This document shows, in pieces, positions 1 through 5,694 of a stretch of DNA of 6,484 bases. Made by a program: the position numbers and the translations under genes. This stretch comes from Alphaproteobacteria bacterium (GTDB lineage Bacteria; Pseudomonadota; Alphaproteobacteria; Micropepsales; Micropepsaceae). The first letter of the stretch is position 1. Every line of letters starts with the position of its first letter. Where the stretch lies: positions 1-6,484 of the forward strand of contig CANBZE010000116.1 in NCBI GenBank assembly GCA_947373775.1, in the 5' to 3' direction. The notes beneath the pieces are model-generated. The model worked only from the letters and a program-made list of their open reading frames with translations, did not search any database and was not told the origin of the DNA.

Positions 1-798
1 GCGCGGCGCAGCATCGGCCCCTTCGTCTTCTTCGATTATTTCGGACCCGTCGATTTCGCCCCCGGCAAGGGCATCGATGTGCGCCCACATCCCCATATCG
101 GTCTGGCCACCGTCACCTACCTGTTCGACGGCTCGCAGATGCACCGCGACACATTGGGAACGGTGCAGGAGATCAAGCCCGGCGATGTCAACTGGATGAC
201 GGCCGGGCGCGGCATCGCCCATAGCGAACGCACCGGCGATGCGGTGCGCGCCAGCGGCCACCGCATGCACGGTATCCAGAGCTGGGTTGGCCTTCCGATG
301 GCGGACGAAGAAGCCCCGCCCGCCTTCCAGCATTTCGGCGTGGCCGATCTACCGGAACGCGAAGATGGCGGCGTCACCCTGCGATTGATCGCGGGCACTG
401 CCTTTGGCCTGACGTCACCGGTGAAAACCTTTTCGCCCATCTTCTATGCCGATGCGCGGTTTGCACCGGGCGGCGCACTGCATTATGGCGCCGAACATGA
501 AGAGCGCGCCTTTCTGGTGATCGAAGGCGAAGTCCATACCAGCGACATTGAGGTACACGGCCCCGGCGCCATGCTGGCGCTGGAGCCGGGCGAAGAGGTC
601 ACGCTCTATGCCGAGGGTCCCGCGCGGGTGATGCTGCTGGGCGGGGCGCCGCTGGACGGGGCGCGCCACATCTGGTGGAATTTTGTCTCCTCGTCCCCGG
701 ACCGTATCGAACGCGCCAAGCAGGAATGGAAGGGCGGCAAGTTCGGCCTCATTCCCGGCGACGACAAGGAATTCATCCCTCTCCCTGGGCCCAAGTAG
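1..798 (+). CDS. Pirin-family cupin protein, 5' end cut by window edge
   Basis: The frame is open from the first base, so the N-terminus is missing; 265 residues are visible. Pirins are about 280-300 residues long, so perhaps 20-30 are lost. The GTG at 79 lies inside the conserved block GIDVRPHPHIGLAT and is not the true start. The N-terminal cupin shows the expected metal ligands: His30 and His32 (RPHPHIG) and His74 and Glu76 (GIAHSER), counted from the first visible codon; their spacing closely matches the His/His/His/Glu set of human pirin. A second, degenerate cupin follows, with a conserved tail ending KEFIPLP. Family members are Fe-binding cytosolic proteins; some have quercetin 2,3-dioxygenase activity and others act as regulatory or redox-sensing proteins. 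The physiological substrate here is unknown. An aldo/keto reductase begins 28 bases after the stop on the same strand, so co-transcription is likely. Family assignment is firm; function is inferred only at family level. Confidence 0.93.
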   Translation, partial: ARRSIGPFVFFDYFGPVDFAPGKGIDVRPHPHIGLATVTYLFDGSQMHRDTLGTVQEIKPGDVNWMTAGRGIAHSERTGDAVRASGHRMHGIQSWVGLPMADEEAPPAFQHFGVADLPEREDGGVTLRLIAGTAFGLTSPVKTFSPIFYADARFAPGGALHYGAEHEERAFLVIEGEVHTSDIEVHGPGAMLALEPGEEVTLYAEGPARVMLLGGAPLDGARHIWWNFVSSSPDRIERAKQEWKGGKFGLIPGDDKEFIPLPGPK

Positions 799-826
799 GG
801 GCCGAACCCAAAAAATAGGTCACGTC

Positions 827-1897
827 ATGAAGTTCAATCGCCTGGGCCGCACCGGCCTGTATGTTTCCGAAATCTGCATGGGCACCTGGGGCTTTTCGGG
901 CCGCAACTATTTCGGCGGCGCCATCGGCACCCTGGACCAGAAAACCGCCACCGGCTTCATCGGCCGGGCGCTGGAAGCCAAGGTCAATTTCATCGACACC
1001 GCCAATGTCTATTCCTTCGGCGATTCCGAGACCATGACCGGCCAGGCGTTGAAGGACCTTGGCGTCAAGCGCAGTGACGTTGTGCTGGCGACCAAGGTGT
1101 TCGGCCGCATGGGCCCCGGCCCCAACGACATGGGCGCATCGCGCGGCCACATCATGGACAGCGTCGCGCTGAGCCTGGAGCGGCTGCAGACCGATCACAT
1201 CGATCTCTACCAGATCCATCACTCCGACCCCATCACAACGCTCGACGAGACCATGCGCGCGCTGGACGATCTCGTCCGCCAAGGCGTCGTCCGTTATGTC
1301 GGCGTCTCCAACTGGGAGGCCTGGAAGATCATGAAGGCCAACGGCATCGCCGAGCATCGCGGCCTCAGCCGCATCGTCACCAATCAGGTCTATTACTCCA
1401 TCGCCGGCCGCGATATCGAGACCGAGATGGTGCCGATGATGCAGGACCAGGATGTCGGCTGCCTGGTGTGGAGCCCGCTGTCCGGCGGTTACATGGCCGG
1501 CAAGTATACAGCGGGCGATGGCGTGATCCCCGATGCGGGCCGTCGCGCCAAGTTCGATTTCCCGCCGGTGGACAAGGAAAAGGCCGACAAGACCGTGCTG
1601 GTGATGCGCGAGATCGGCAAGACGCATGGCGTGTCTGTGGCGACCGTGGGCCTGACCTGGGTGCGGCAGAAACCCTTCATCACCTCCACCATCATCGGCG
1701 CCACCACCATGGAGCAGCTGAACGACAATCTGAAGTCGGTGGATTTCACCCTGTCGGCGGAAGAAATGGCACGGCTGGACGAGGTCAGTGCCGAGCGGTC
1801 GCAATATCCCTACTGGATGATCAGCCGCAACAACACCACACGCGTGCCCACCGGCGCGCCGATCACGGTGCCGGGTTCGGTGCCGCCGAAGAGCTAG
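827..1897 (+). CDS. Aldo/keto reductase, Kv-beta-like group
   Basis: This 356-residue protein is a TIM-barrel NADPH-dependent oxidoreductase that reduces aldehydes or ketones to alcohols in the cytosol. The AKR tetrad is visible: Asp57 and Tyr62 in DTANVYSFGDSE, Lys90 in LATK, and His131 in LYQIHH. Other family blocks are GVSNW (159-163), WSPLSGGYMAGKY (215-227) and the cofactor-phosphate region IIGATTMEQLNDNL (289-302). Length and the insertion after Lys90 (GPGPNDMGASRGH) fit the AKR group related to potassium-channel beta subunits and YghZ-like enzymes. I chose the ATG at 827 because it gives the canonical start MKFNRLGRTGLYVSE and has an AGG-containing site about 7 bases upstream; the longer frame back to 683 would overlap the pirin gene and reads as nonsense. 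It probably shares a transcript with the pirin gene. The substrate cannot be read from sequence. Confidence 0.94.
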   Translation: MKFNRLGRTGLYVSEICMGTWGFSGRNYFGGAIGTLDQKTATGFIGRALEAKVNFIDTANVYSFGDSETMTGQALKDLGVKRSDVVLATKVFGRMGPGPNDMGASRGHIMDSVALSLERLQTDHIDLYQIHHSDPITTLDETMRALDDLVRQGVVRYVGVSNWEAWKIMKANGIAEHRGLSRIVTNQVYYSIAGRDIETEMVPMMQDQDVGCLVWSPLSGGYMAGKYTAGDGVIPDAGRRAKFDFPPVDKEKADKTVLVMREIGKTHGVSVATVGLTWVRQKPFITSTIIGATTMEQLNDNLKSVDFTLSAEEMARLDEVSAERSQYPYWMISRNNTTRVPTGAPITVPGSVPPKS

Positions 1898-1901
1898 GAG
1901 C

Positions 1902-1916
1902 GTCGGCGAAAGCGAC
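1902..1916. terminator. Small GAAA-loop hairpin between convergent genes
   Basis: The 23-base gap between the stops of the aldo/keto reductase and gshA contains GTCGGCGAAAGCGAC. It can fold as GTCG(G)C/GCGAC with one bulged G and a GAAA tetraloop. There is no run of T on either side, so it is not a standard intrinsic terminator. It is the only candidate 3' end structure for these two converging transcripts. Low confidence. Confidence 0.2.
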
Positions 1917-1920
1917 CAAG

Positions 1921-3297
1921 TTAGAGAAAATTATACTCGGTAAAGAGCGGGGCGAGATCGCGGTCCCAGGGGCCGTAGTAGTTCTTCAGCATCTCTTCGG
2001 CGCGGGTATAGCCGCGGCTCACCAACTCGCGCAGGGGATTGAGGAAACCATCCTCGCTCATGCCGGCGCCGTCCAGCGCGGCGCGGCGTTTCAGACCGGC
2101 AGAAGAAATTTCCAGCATGCGATACGCCAGTTCGTGCACCGTCGCCTTGCGGAACGGCACCTTGAAGCCCTGCTTGCCGACGCCGTCGCGCAGCGCCTGG
2201 CGTTCTTCGGCGGTCCAGTCCTTGACCAGATCCCAGCAGGCGTCCAAAGACTGATTGTCATAGAGAAGCCCCACCCACAGCGCCGGCATGCCGCAGATGC
2301 GCCGCCATAAGCCGCCATCGGTGCCGCGCATTTCCAGGAAGCTCTTGAGCCGCACTTCCGGGAAGATGGTGGTGAGATGATCGGCCCAGTCGCTCATCAT
2401 CGGTGTGATGTGCGCCACCTCCGGTATTTCGCGGGCCAGGAACTTGCGGAAGCTCTTGCCCGCCATGTCGATATACTTGCCGTCGCGGTAGAGGAAATAC
2501 ATCGGCACATCCAGCGCATAGTCGACATAGCGCTCGAACGACATGCCGTCCTCGAACACCCAGGGCAGCATGCCGGCGCGGGCATTGTCCACGTCGGTCC
2601 ACACCTGCGCCCGGTATGACAGGAAACCGCTGGGCCGGCCTTCGCGGAACGGCGAGTTGGCGAACAGGGCGGTGGTGATGGGCTGCAGCGCCAGGCCGAC
2701 GCGGAATTTCTTCACCATGTCGGCTTCGGATTCGAAATCCAAATTCACTTGCACGGTGCAGGTGCGGAACATCATGTCCAACCCATAGGCGCCGACCTTG
2801 GGCATATATTCGCGCATGATCTTGTAGCGGCCCTTGGGCATCACCGGCACTTCGTCCAGCGGCCAGGACGGCGCAAAGCCGAAGCCCAGCACACCGACGC
2901 CGATCTCACCCGCGACCTCGCGCGTCTGATCCAGGTGCAGGTTGGTTTCGGCGCAAGTCTCATGGATGGTCTTGACCGCAGCGCCCGACAATTCGAACTG
3001 TCCACCCGGCTCCAGGCTCAACGACGCGCCGTTCTGGGCCCCCGTTCCCATAAGGCCGATGATGTTGTCGCCCTCCTTGATCGGTGCCCAGCCGAAACGC
3101 TGCATGCCTTCCAAGAGCTGGCGGATGCCCGGCTTGCCGTCATAGGCGACCGGCTTGTGGGTCTTCAGGTCGTAGACGAATTTCTCGTGCTCGGTGCCAA
3201 TGCTCCAGTCCGCCTTGGGGCGGCAGCCCTTCGACAGGTGACGAACAAGGTCATCGCGGCTCTGGATCGGGCCGCTGGCGGACTGCGGAATGGACAT
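1921..3297 (-). CDS. gshA: Glutamate-cysteine ligase, plant/alphaproteobacterial type
   Basis: This 458-residue cytosolic enzyme joins L-glutamate and L-cysteine with ATP to form gamma-glutamylcysteine, the first and usually limiting step of glutathione synthesis (EC 6.3.2.2). It belongs to the GCS2-type ligases shared by plants and alphaproteobacteria. Visible blocks are IGTEHEKF (33-40), LEPGGQFELSG (95-105), MPKGRYKIMREYMPKVG (153-169), FRTCTVQVNLDF (177-188), LFANSPFREG (211-220), FLEMRGTDGG (320-329) and the carboxy end FTEYNFL. Cys115 and Cys335 lie 220 residues apart at the positions of one plant regulatory disulfide; the second plant pair is replaced by Met278 and Glu293. I chose the ATG at 3297 because GAGGG lies 10 bases upstream and the protein begins normally; the frame back to 3348 adds 17 unlikely residues. 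It is transcribed divergently from arsR across an AT-rich control region. Very sure of the function. Confidence 0.97.
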   Translation of the reverse strand: MSIPQSASGPIQSRDDLVRHLSKGCRPKADWSIGTEHEKFVYDLKTHKPVAYDGKPGIRQLLEGMQRFGWAPIKEGDNIIGLMGTGAQNGASLSLEPGGQFELSGAAVKTIHETCAETNLHLDQTREVAGEIGVGVLGFGFAPSWPLDEVPVMPKGRYKIMREYMPKVGAYGLDMMFRTCTVQVNLDFESEADMVKKFRVGLALQPITTALFANSPFREGRPSGFLSYRAQVWTDVDNARAGMLPWVFEDGMSFERYVDYALDVPMYFLYRDGKYIDMAGKSFRKFLAREIPEVAHITPMMSDWADHLTTIFPEVRLKSFLEMRGTDGGLWRRICGMPALWVGLLYDNQSLDACWDLVKDWTAEERQALRDGVGKQGFKVPFRKATVHELAYRMLEISSAGLKRRAALDGAGMSEDGFLNPLRELVSRGYTRAEEMLKNYYGPWDRDLAPLFTEYNFL

Positions 3298-3346
3298 GAA
3301 TGAAGAACCCTCGGGGCCGTACTTAGGCAGCGCGCCGGATGGGCGC

Positions 3347-3356
3347 AAGATATCTT
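3347..3356. promoter_or_regulatory. Palindrome AAGATATCTT upstream of gshA
   Basis: This is a perfect 10-base palindrome in the gshA leader/promoter side of the divergent region. Its centre lies 24 bases from the centre of the 12-base palindrome at 3370-3381. The two sequences are not the same, so they need not bind the same protein. On the - strand it overlaps the place where a weak -10 for gshA could sit (TATCTT, with TTAAGT 17 bases upstream). Short palindromes occur by chance, so the call is tentative. Confidence 0.22.
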
Positions 3357-3366
3357 CATTTTCGTC

Positions 3367-3396
3367 TTGACTTAATTAAGTATATACGGAATCAAT
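3367..3396 (+). promoter_or_regulatory. Probable arsR operon promoter
   Basis: TTGACT at 3367-3372 is a good sigma-70-like -35 element in a markedly AT-rich patch within otherwise GC-rich DNA. With normal spacing the -10 falls at about 3389-3396, where only weak matches (AATCAA, ATCAAT) exist. Transcription would then begin almost at the arsR ATG (3402). TATATA at 3381-3386 is a better -10 by sequence but has only 8 bases to TTGACT and no good -35 further upstream. The region clearly looks like a promoter; the exact elements are uncertain. Confidence 0.4.
3370..3381. promoter_or_regulatory. 12-base palindrome, candidate ArsR operator
   Basis: ACTTAATTAAGT is a perfect palindrome that overlaps the -35 element TTGACT and lies 20 bases before the arsR start. 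It is followed at once by a second perfect palindrome, GTATATAC (3380-3387). ArsR-family dimers bind AT-rich inverted repeats at their own promoters and block RNA polymerase, so autorepression is the natural reading. Binding is inferred; only the symmetry is seen. Confidence 0.42.
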
Positions 3397-3401
3397 AGGG
3401 C

Positions 3402-3707
3402 ATGAGTGCTCTACAAGCCCTTGCCGACCCCACCCGCCAGCGCATCGTCGAGATGCTGGCCGTGGGCGCCCTGTCCTCGGGTGAGATCGCGGGACGCTTC
3501 GCCCTGTCGCCGCCGGCAATTTCCCAGCATCTAAAAACCCTGAAGACCGCCAAGCTGGTGACCGTCCGAACCGACCGGCAGAGGCGCATCTATTCCCTGG
3601 ATCCCGAAGGCGTCGGCGAAGTTTCCGACTGGGTGGCGCGCATCACCGCCTTCTGGAACCCGCGGCTGGATGCGCTGGAAGCCGCGCTGAAAAAGGACCA
3701 GCCATGA
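3402..3707 (+). CDS. ArsR-family winged-helix transcription regulator
   Basis: This 101-residue protein is a small homodimeric winged-helix DNA-binding protein. It opens with the family signature LADPTRQRIVEML (7-19), has a recognition helix around LSPPAISQHLKTLK (35-48) and a beta-wing at about 52-66 (LVTVRTDRQRRIYSL). It contains no cysteine at all, so it cannot use the thiolate sites of metal-sensing ArsR or CadC proteins. This fits the subgroup that is encoded beside SRPBCC/AHSA1 proteins, whose signals are mostly unknown. The start is fixed by the typical N-terminus, although AGGG at 3397-3400 is only one base from the ATG and is badly spaced as a ribosome binding site. The stop overlaps the next start as ATGA (3704-3707), indicating translational coupling. 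It probably represses its own operon through the palindrome at 3370-3381, and might also affect gshA. Confidence 0.92.
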   Translation: MSALQALADPTRQRIVEMLAVGALSSGEIAGRFALSPPAISQHLKTLKTAKLVTVRTDRQRRIYSLDPEGVGEVSDWVARITAFWNPRLDALEAALKKDQP

Positions 3708-4180
3708 AGGGCGAGATTCTTGCCGAAAGCGCGATGCGCTTTGTCCGCGAGTTCGATGCGCCGGCGGAGAAAGTCTGGGCCTTTCTCACCGACAGCAAGA
3801 AGTTGCCGGAATGGTATGGCGAAGGCGCGATCGAACCACGCGAAGGCGGCGCCGTGGCGCTGATGGGCGGGCATGTGCGCGGCGTGGTCACCGGCTGGCG
3901 GCCGCCGCAGTTCCTTGCTTACACCTGGAATGTCTTTTCGCCGGGTGAAAACGGGTCGCGCTTTCCGATTTCCTACCTGGAATTCACCTTGGAAGAATCA
4001 CGCCTGACGCTGATCCACCGCCCCATTCCGCAAGCCATGCAGAACCAGACCATGATGGGCTGGCACACCATGCTGGACCTGATTGAAGCGGGGCTGCGCG
4101 GCGACTTCCCCAAACGCAGCGATCTTTTTCCCAAAAACGCCGAACGATACGGCGTCAATATCAACAAACTCAAAGGGTAG
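3704..4180 (+). CDS. SRPBCC/AHSA1-like protein, first copy
   Basis: This 158-residue protein has the helix-grip (START/Bet v1-like) fold of the AHSA1 group, which encloses a hydrophobic ligand cavity. Visible features are the N-terminal strand and helix MRFVREFDAPAEKVWAFLTD (11-30) with the typical EKVW and the following LPEWYG, the strand block QFLAYTWNVF (69-78), YLEFTLEE...LTLIHRP (91-107), and the C-terminal helix MMGWHTMLDLIEAGLRG (117-133). No catalytic residues are obvious and there is no signal peptide, so it is cytosolic and probably binds or modifies a small hydrophobic molecule. AAAGGA at 3692-3697 is a good ribosome binding site inside the end of arsR, 6 bases before the ATG. The gene overlaps arsR by four bases and precedes a related gene by four. 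Ligand and role are unknown. Confidence 0.87.
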   Translation: MKGEILAESAMRFVREFDAPAEKVWAFLTDSKKLPEWYGEGAIEPREGGAVALMGGHVRGVVTGWRPPQFLAYTWNVFSPGENGSRFPISYLEFTLEESRLTLIHRPIPQAMQNQTMMGWHTMLDLIEAGLRGDFPKRSDLFPKNAERYGVNINKLKG

Positions 4181-4184
4181 TGCG

Positions 4185-4721
4185 ATGGGCGACAAGGCAA
4201 CCAGAATTAATGATTCCACTTTGCAGTTCGTGCGCATCCTGCCCGGACCGATCGAAAAGGTCTGGGATTACCTGACCGACGCCAAAAAGCGCGGCGAATG
4301 GTTCGCCTCCGGTCCCCTGCCCGCCAAGGTGGGCGAAAGCTTCGAAATGCGCTTCAAGCATTCCGACCTGTCGCCAAATACCGCCGCGCCGCCGCCGGAA
4401 ATGGCAGAGATGGACAAGAACGGCCACCAATCCCGCAATGTCCTGCTGGCGTTCGAGCCGCCGCACCGCCTGGCCTTCACCTTCGGCGGGGAAAAGAACC
4501 CGGCCAATATCTCGGAAGTGGAATTCCGGCTGACGGAAGAAGGTGACAAGGTTCGCCTCACCCTCACCCACAGCAAGATTCCCACCGACGACTATGCCGA
4601 CGGCGTGTCCGTCGGCTGGCACAGCCACCTCGACATCCTGCAGTCCCGCACGGAGGGCACGACGCCGCCGGCCTTCTGGGATGTGTGGCGGGATGCGCGA
4701 AAGATTTACGACAAGCCCTGA
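4185..4721 (+). CDS. SRPBCC/AHSA1-like protein, second copy
   Basis: This 178-residue protein has the same fold as its upstream neighbour and is probably its diverged paralogue: PIEKVWDYLTDAKKRGEWF (22-40) matches AEKVWAFLTDSKKLPEWY in the first copy, and SVGWHSHLDILQS (142-154) matches MMGWHTMLDLIEA. It is longer because of a polar, proline-rich segment at about 60-85 (HSDLSPNTAAPPPEM...) and a tail PPAFWDVWRDARKIYDKP. The ATG at 4185 is preferred: AAAGGG at 4172-4177 inside the upstream gene gives a 7-base spacer, and earlier in-frame starts lie deep in that gene. Only four bases separate it from the first copy's stop, so it is the third gene of the arsR operon. No ligand or reaction can be assigned. 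The two copies could form a heterodimer or act on related ligands; that is inference. Confidence 0.87.
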   Translation: MGDKATRINDSTLQFVRILPGPIEKVWDYLTDAKKRGEWFASGPLPAKVGESFEMRFKHSDLSPNTAAPPPEMAEMDKNGHQSRNVLLAFEPPHRLAFTFGGEKNPANISEVEFRLTEEGDKVRLTLTHSKIPTDDYADGVSVGWHSHLDILQSRTEGTTPPAFWDVWRDARKIYDKP

Positions 4722-4728
4722 CGGCACC

Positions 4729-4781
4729 GTTCCACCCAGAGGCGCAAACTGCTAGGCTTTGCGCGCGATCTGGGTGGGAAC
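4729..4781 (+). promoter_or_regulatory. Nested inverted repeat covering the RBS of the membrane gene
   Basis: The outer arms GTTCCACCCAGA (4729-4740) and TCTGGGTGGGAAC (4769-4781) pair over 12 base pairs with one bulged G. The inner arms GCGCAAA (4742-4748) and TTTGCGC (4758-4764) pair perfectly over 7, leaving a 9-base loop. The 53-base element fills nearly the whole gap between the second SRPBCC gene and the ATG at 4783. Its right arm contains the only purine-rich ribosome binding site (GGGTGGGAA, 4772-4780). No T run follows, so it does not look like an intrinsic terminator. It may gate translation of the membrane protein, act as a DNA operator, or stabilise the 3' end of the upstream mRNA. 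The symmetry is certain; the role is inferred. Confidence 0.6.
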
Positions 4782-4782
4782 A

Positions 4783-5694
4783 ATGAAAAAGAAAATACCC
4801 GTCGGCGGAGCAATCGCGCACGCCTATCGCTTTGTCTTCGGCAATGCGCTTGCGGTGTTCAAGGCGATCTGGCTGCCGCTCGTGGCGCAAATGGCCGTCG
4901 CGTTCCTTTTGATGAAGCGCATCGCTTTGTTCATGGCCGCGACCCAGGCGCACGATCCGGCCGCCATCGGACTATTCGGACCGTTGCTGCTGTTGATCCC
5001 GCTCGCCCTGCTGTTTTACGTCGCCCAATACACAGCCGTCACCGAACTGGCCTTGGGCCGGCCGTCCCCATCCTGGGTGGCCTTCCATTTCAACAGGCCG
5101 ATGTGGCGGCTGTTGGGCGGCCTGTTTGCTGCCATTGGCGCCATCGTTGCGCTGGCCGTCGCGCTCTTTCTCGCCGGACTGATGCTGGCCTTCGGCTTCG
5201 ACCTCTTGATGAAAGCCCTGCCCGGCAGCCGTCCTGTCGTCGCCATCCTGGCCGGCCTGATGGTGGGGGCCTACGCCCTGAGCTTCTTTTTCTTTGGCAT
5301 CCGCTTCCTGTTCCTGCTGGCGCCGGTCAATGTGGAAGAGCAGCGGCTGGGCGTGCGGCGCAGCTGGCAATTGTCCCATCGCAATTTCTGGCGGATCCTC
5401 CTGATCACGCTGGCCATCGTCATTCCAATCGGCATCATCAACCAGGCCTTCGGCTTCTGGCTGGGCGGGTTTCCGCCCACCCCGCCATCCGGCGCCAGCA
5501 AGGAAGCTCGCGATGCGCTTCAGGCCGCCTGGCAGATCGCCCAGCTCAACCGGATGGTGGAGCACTGGTATCTGGCCTTGCCGCTGACGGCGCTGACCCT
5601 GTGGTTTCAGCTCGGCGCCGGCGCCGCCGCGCAGGTCTTCGCCTGGCGCAAGCTGACCGAGGATGACGGACTAGCTCCAATCGCCGGCGATTGA
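4783..5694 (+). CDS. Six-helix integral membrane protein of unknown function
   Basis: This 303-residue protein has about six hydrophobic segments: roughly 24-45, 63-87, 110-138, 151-180, 204-229 and 262-285. The Lys-rich start (MKKKIP) and the even helix count suggest both ends face the cytoplasm. The segment LGVRRSWQLSHRNFWRILLI (189-208) resembles the repeating motif of the membrane domain found in some glycerophosphodiester phosphodiesterases and many orphan membrane proteins; no catalytic domain is attached, so no enzyme function is claimed. A Pro/Gly-rich loop (229-240, GFPPTPPSGASK) probably lies outside the membrane. I chose the ATG at 4783; the TTG at 4759 lies in the loop of the hairpin and has no ribosome binding site. 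The gap of 61 bases to the SRPBCC gene allows read-through from the arsR operon. The last 24 bases overlap the 3' end of rsmE on the other strand. Confidence 0.82.
   Translation: MKKKIPVGGAIAHAYRFVFGNALAVFKAIWLPLVAQMAVAFLLMKRIALFMAATQAHDPAAIGLFGPLLLLIPLALLFYVAQYTAVTELALGRPSPSWVAFHFNRPMWRLLGGLFAAIGAIVALAVALFLAGLMLAFGFDLLMKALPGSRPVVAILAGLMVGAYALSFFFFGIRFLFLLAPVNVEEQRLGVRRSWQLSHRNFWRILLITLAIVIPIGIINQAFGFWLGGFPPTPPSGASKEARDALQAAWQIAQLNRMVEHWYLALPLTALTLWFQLGAGAAAQVFAWRKLTEDDGLAPIAGD

Noticed and set aside
773..1804. A 343-codon open frame on the - strand, opposite the aldo/keto reductase
   Set aside because: It is His/Ala/Gly/Asp-rich with no recognisable motif and mirrors the GC-rich codon bias of the real gene on the + strand. 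It is a shadow frame.
1468..2310. A 280-codon + strand frame running across the end of the aldo/keto reductase and into gshA
   Set aside because: It spans two well-identified genes in other frames, has low-complexity composition and lacks a ribosome binding site.
3298..3348. A 17-residue N-terminal extension of GshA from an upstream ATG
   Set aside because: The extension (MRPSGALPKYG...) has no family similarity, would run through the promoter region, and the ATG at 3297 has a GAGGG site at good distance.
3298..3401. A riboswitch or small RNA in the gshA leader
   Set aside because: The leader is about 50-80 bases and shows only short palindromes; no conserved riboswitch core or long stem could be found by eye.
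4170..4727. A 185-codon - strand frame opposite the second SRPBCC gene
   Set aside because: It is a shadow of a gene with clear homology on the + strand; no motif or start signal.
4729..4781. Intrinsic terminator for the arsR operon
   Set aside because: The stem is strong, but neither strand has a T run after it; on the + strand the stem is followed directly by the start codon and an A-rich stretch.
4759..4782. TTG start for the membrane protein, eight codons upstream
   Set aside because: It lies in the loop and right arm of the hairpin with no ribosome binding site; MKKKIP at 4783 is a normal inner-membrane protein start.
4972..5565. A 197-codon - strand frame inside the membrane protein gene
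   Set aside because: It is rich in Gln, Glu, Gly and His, the typical antisense image of a hydrophobic protein. No independent evidence.
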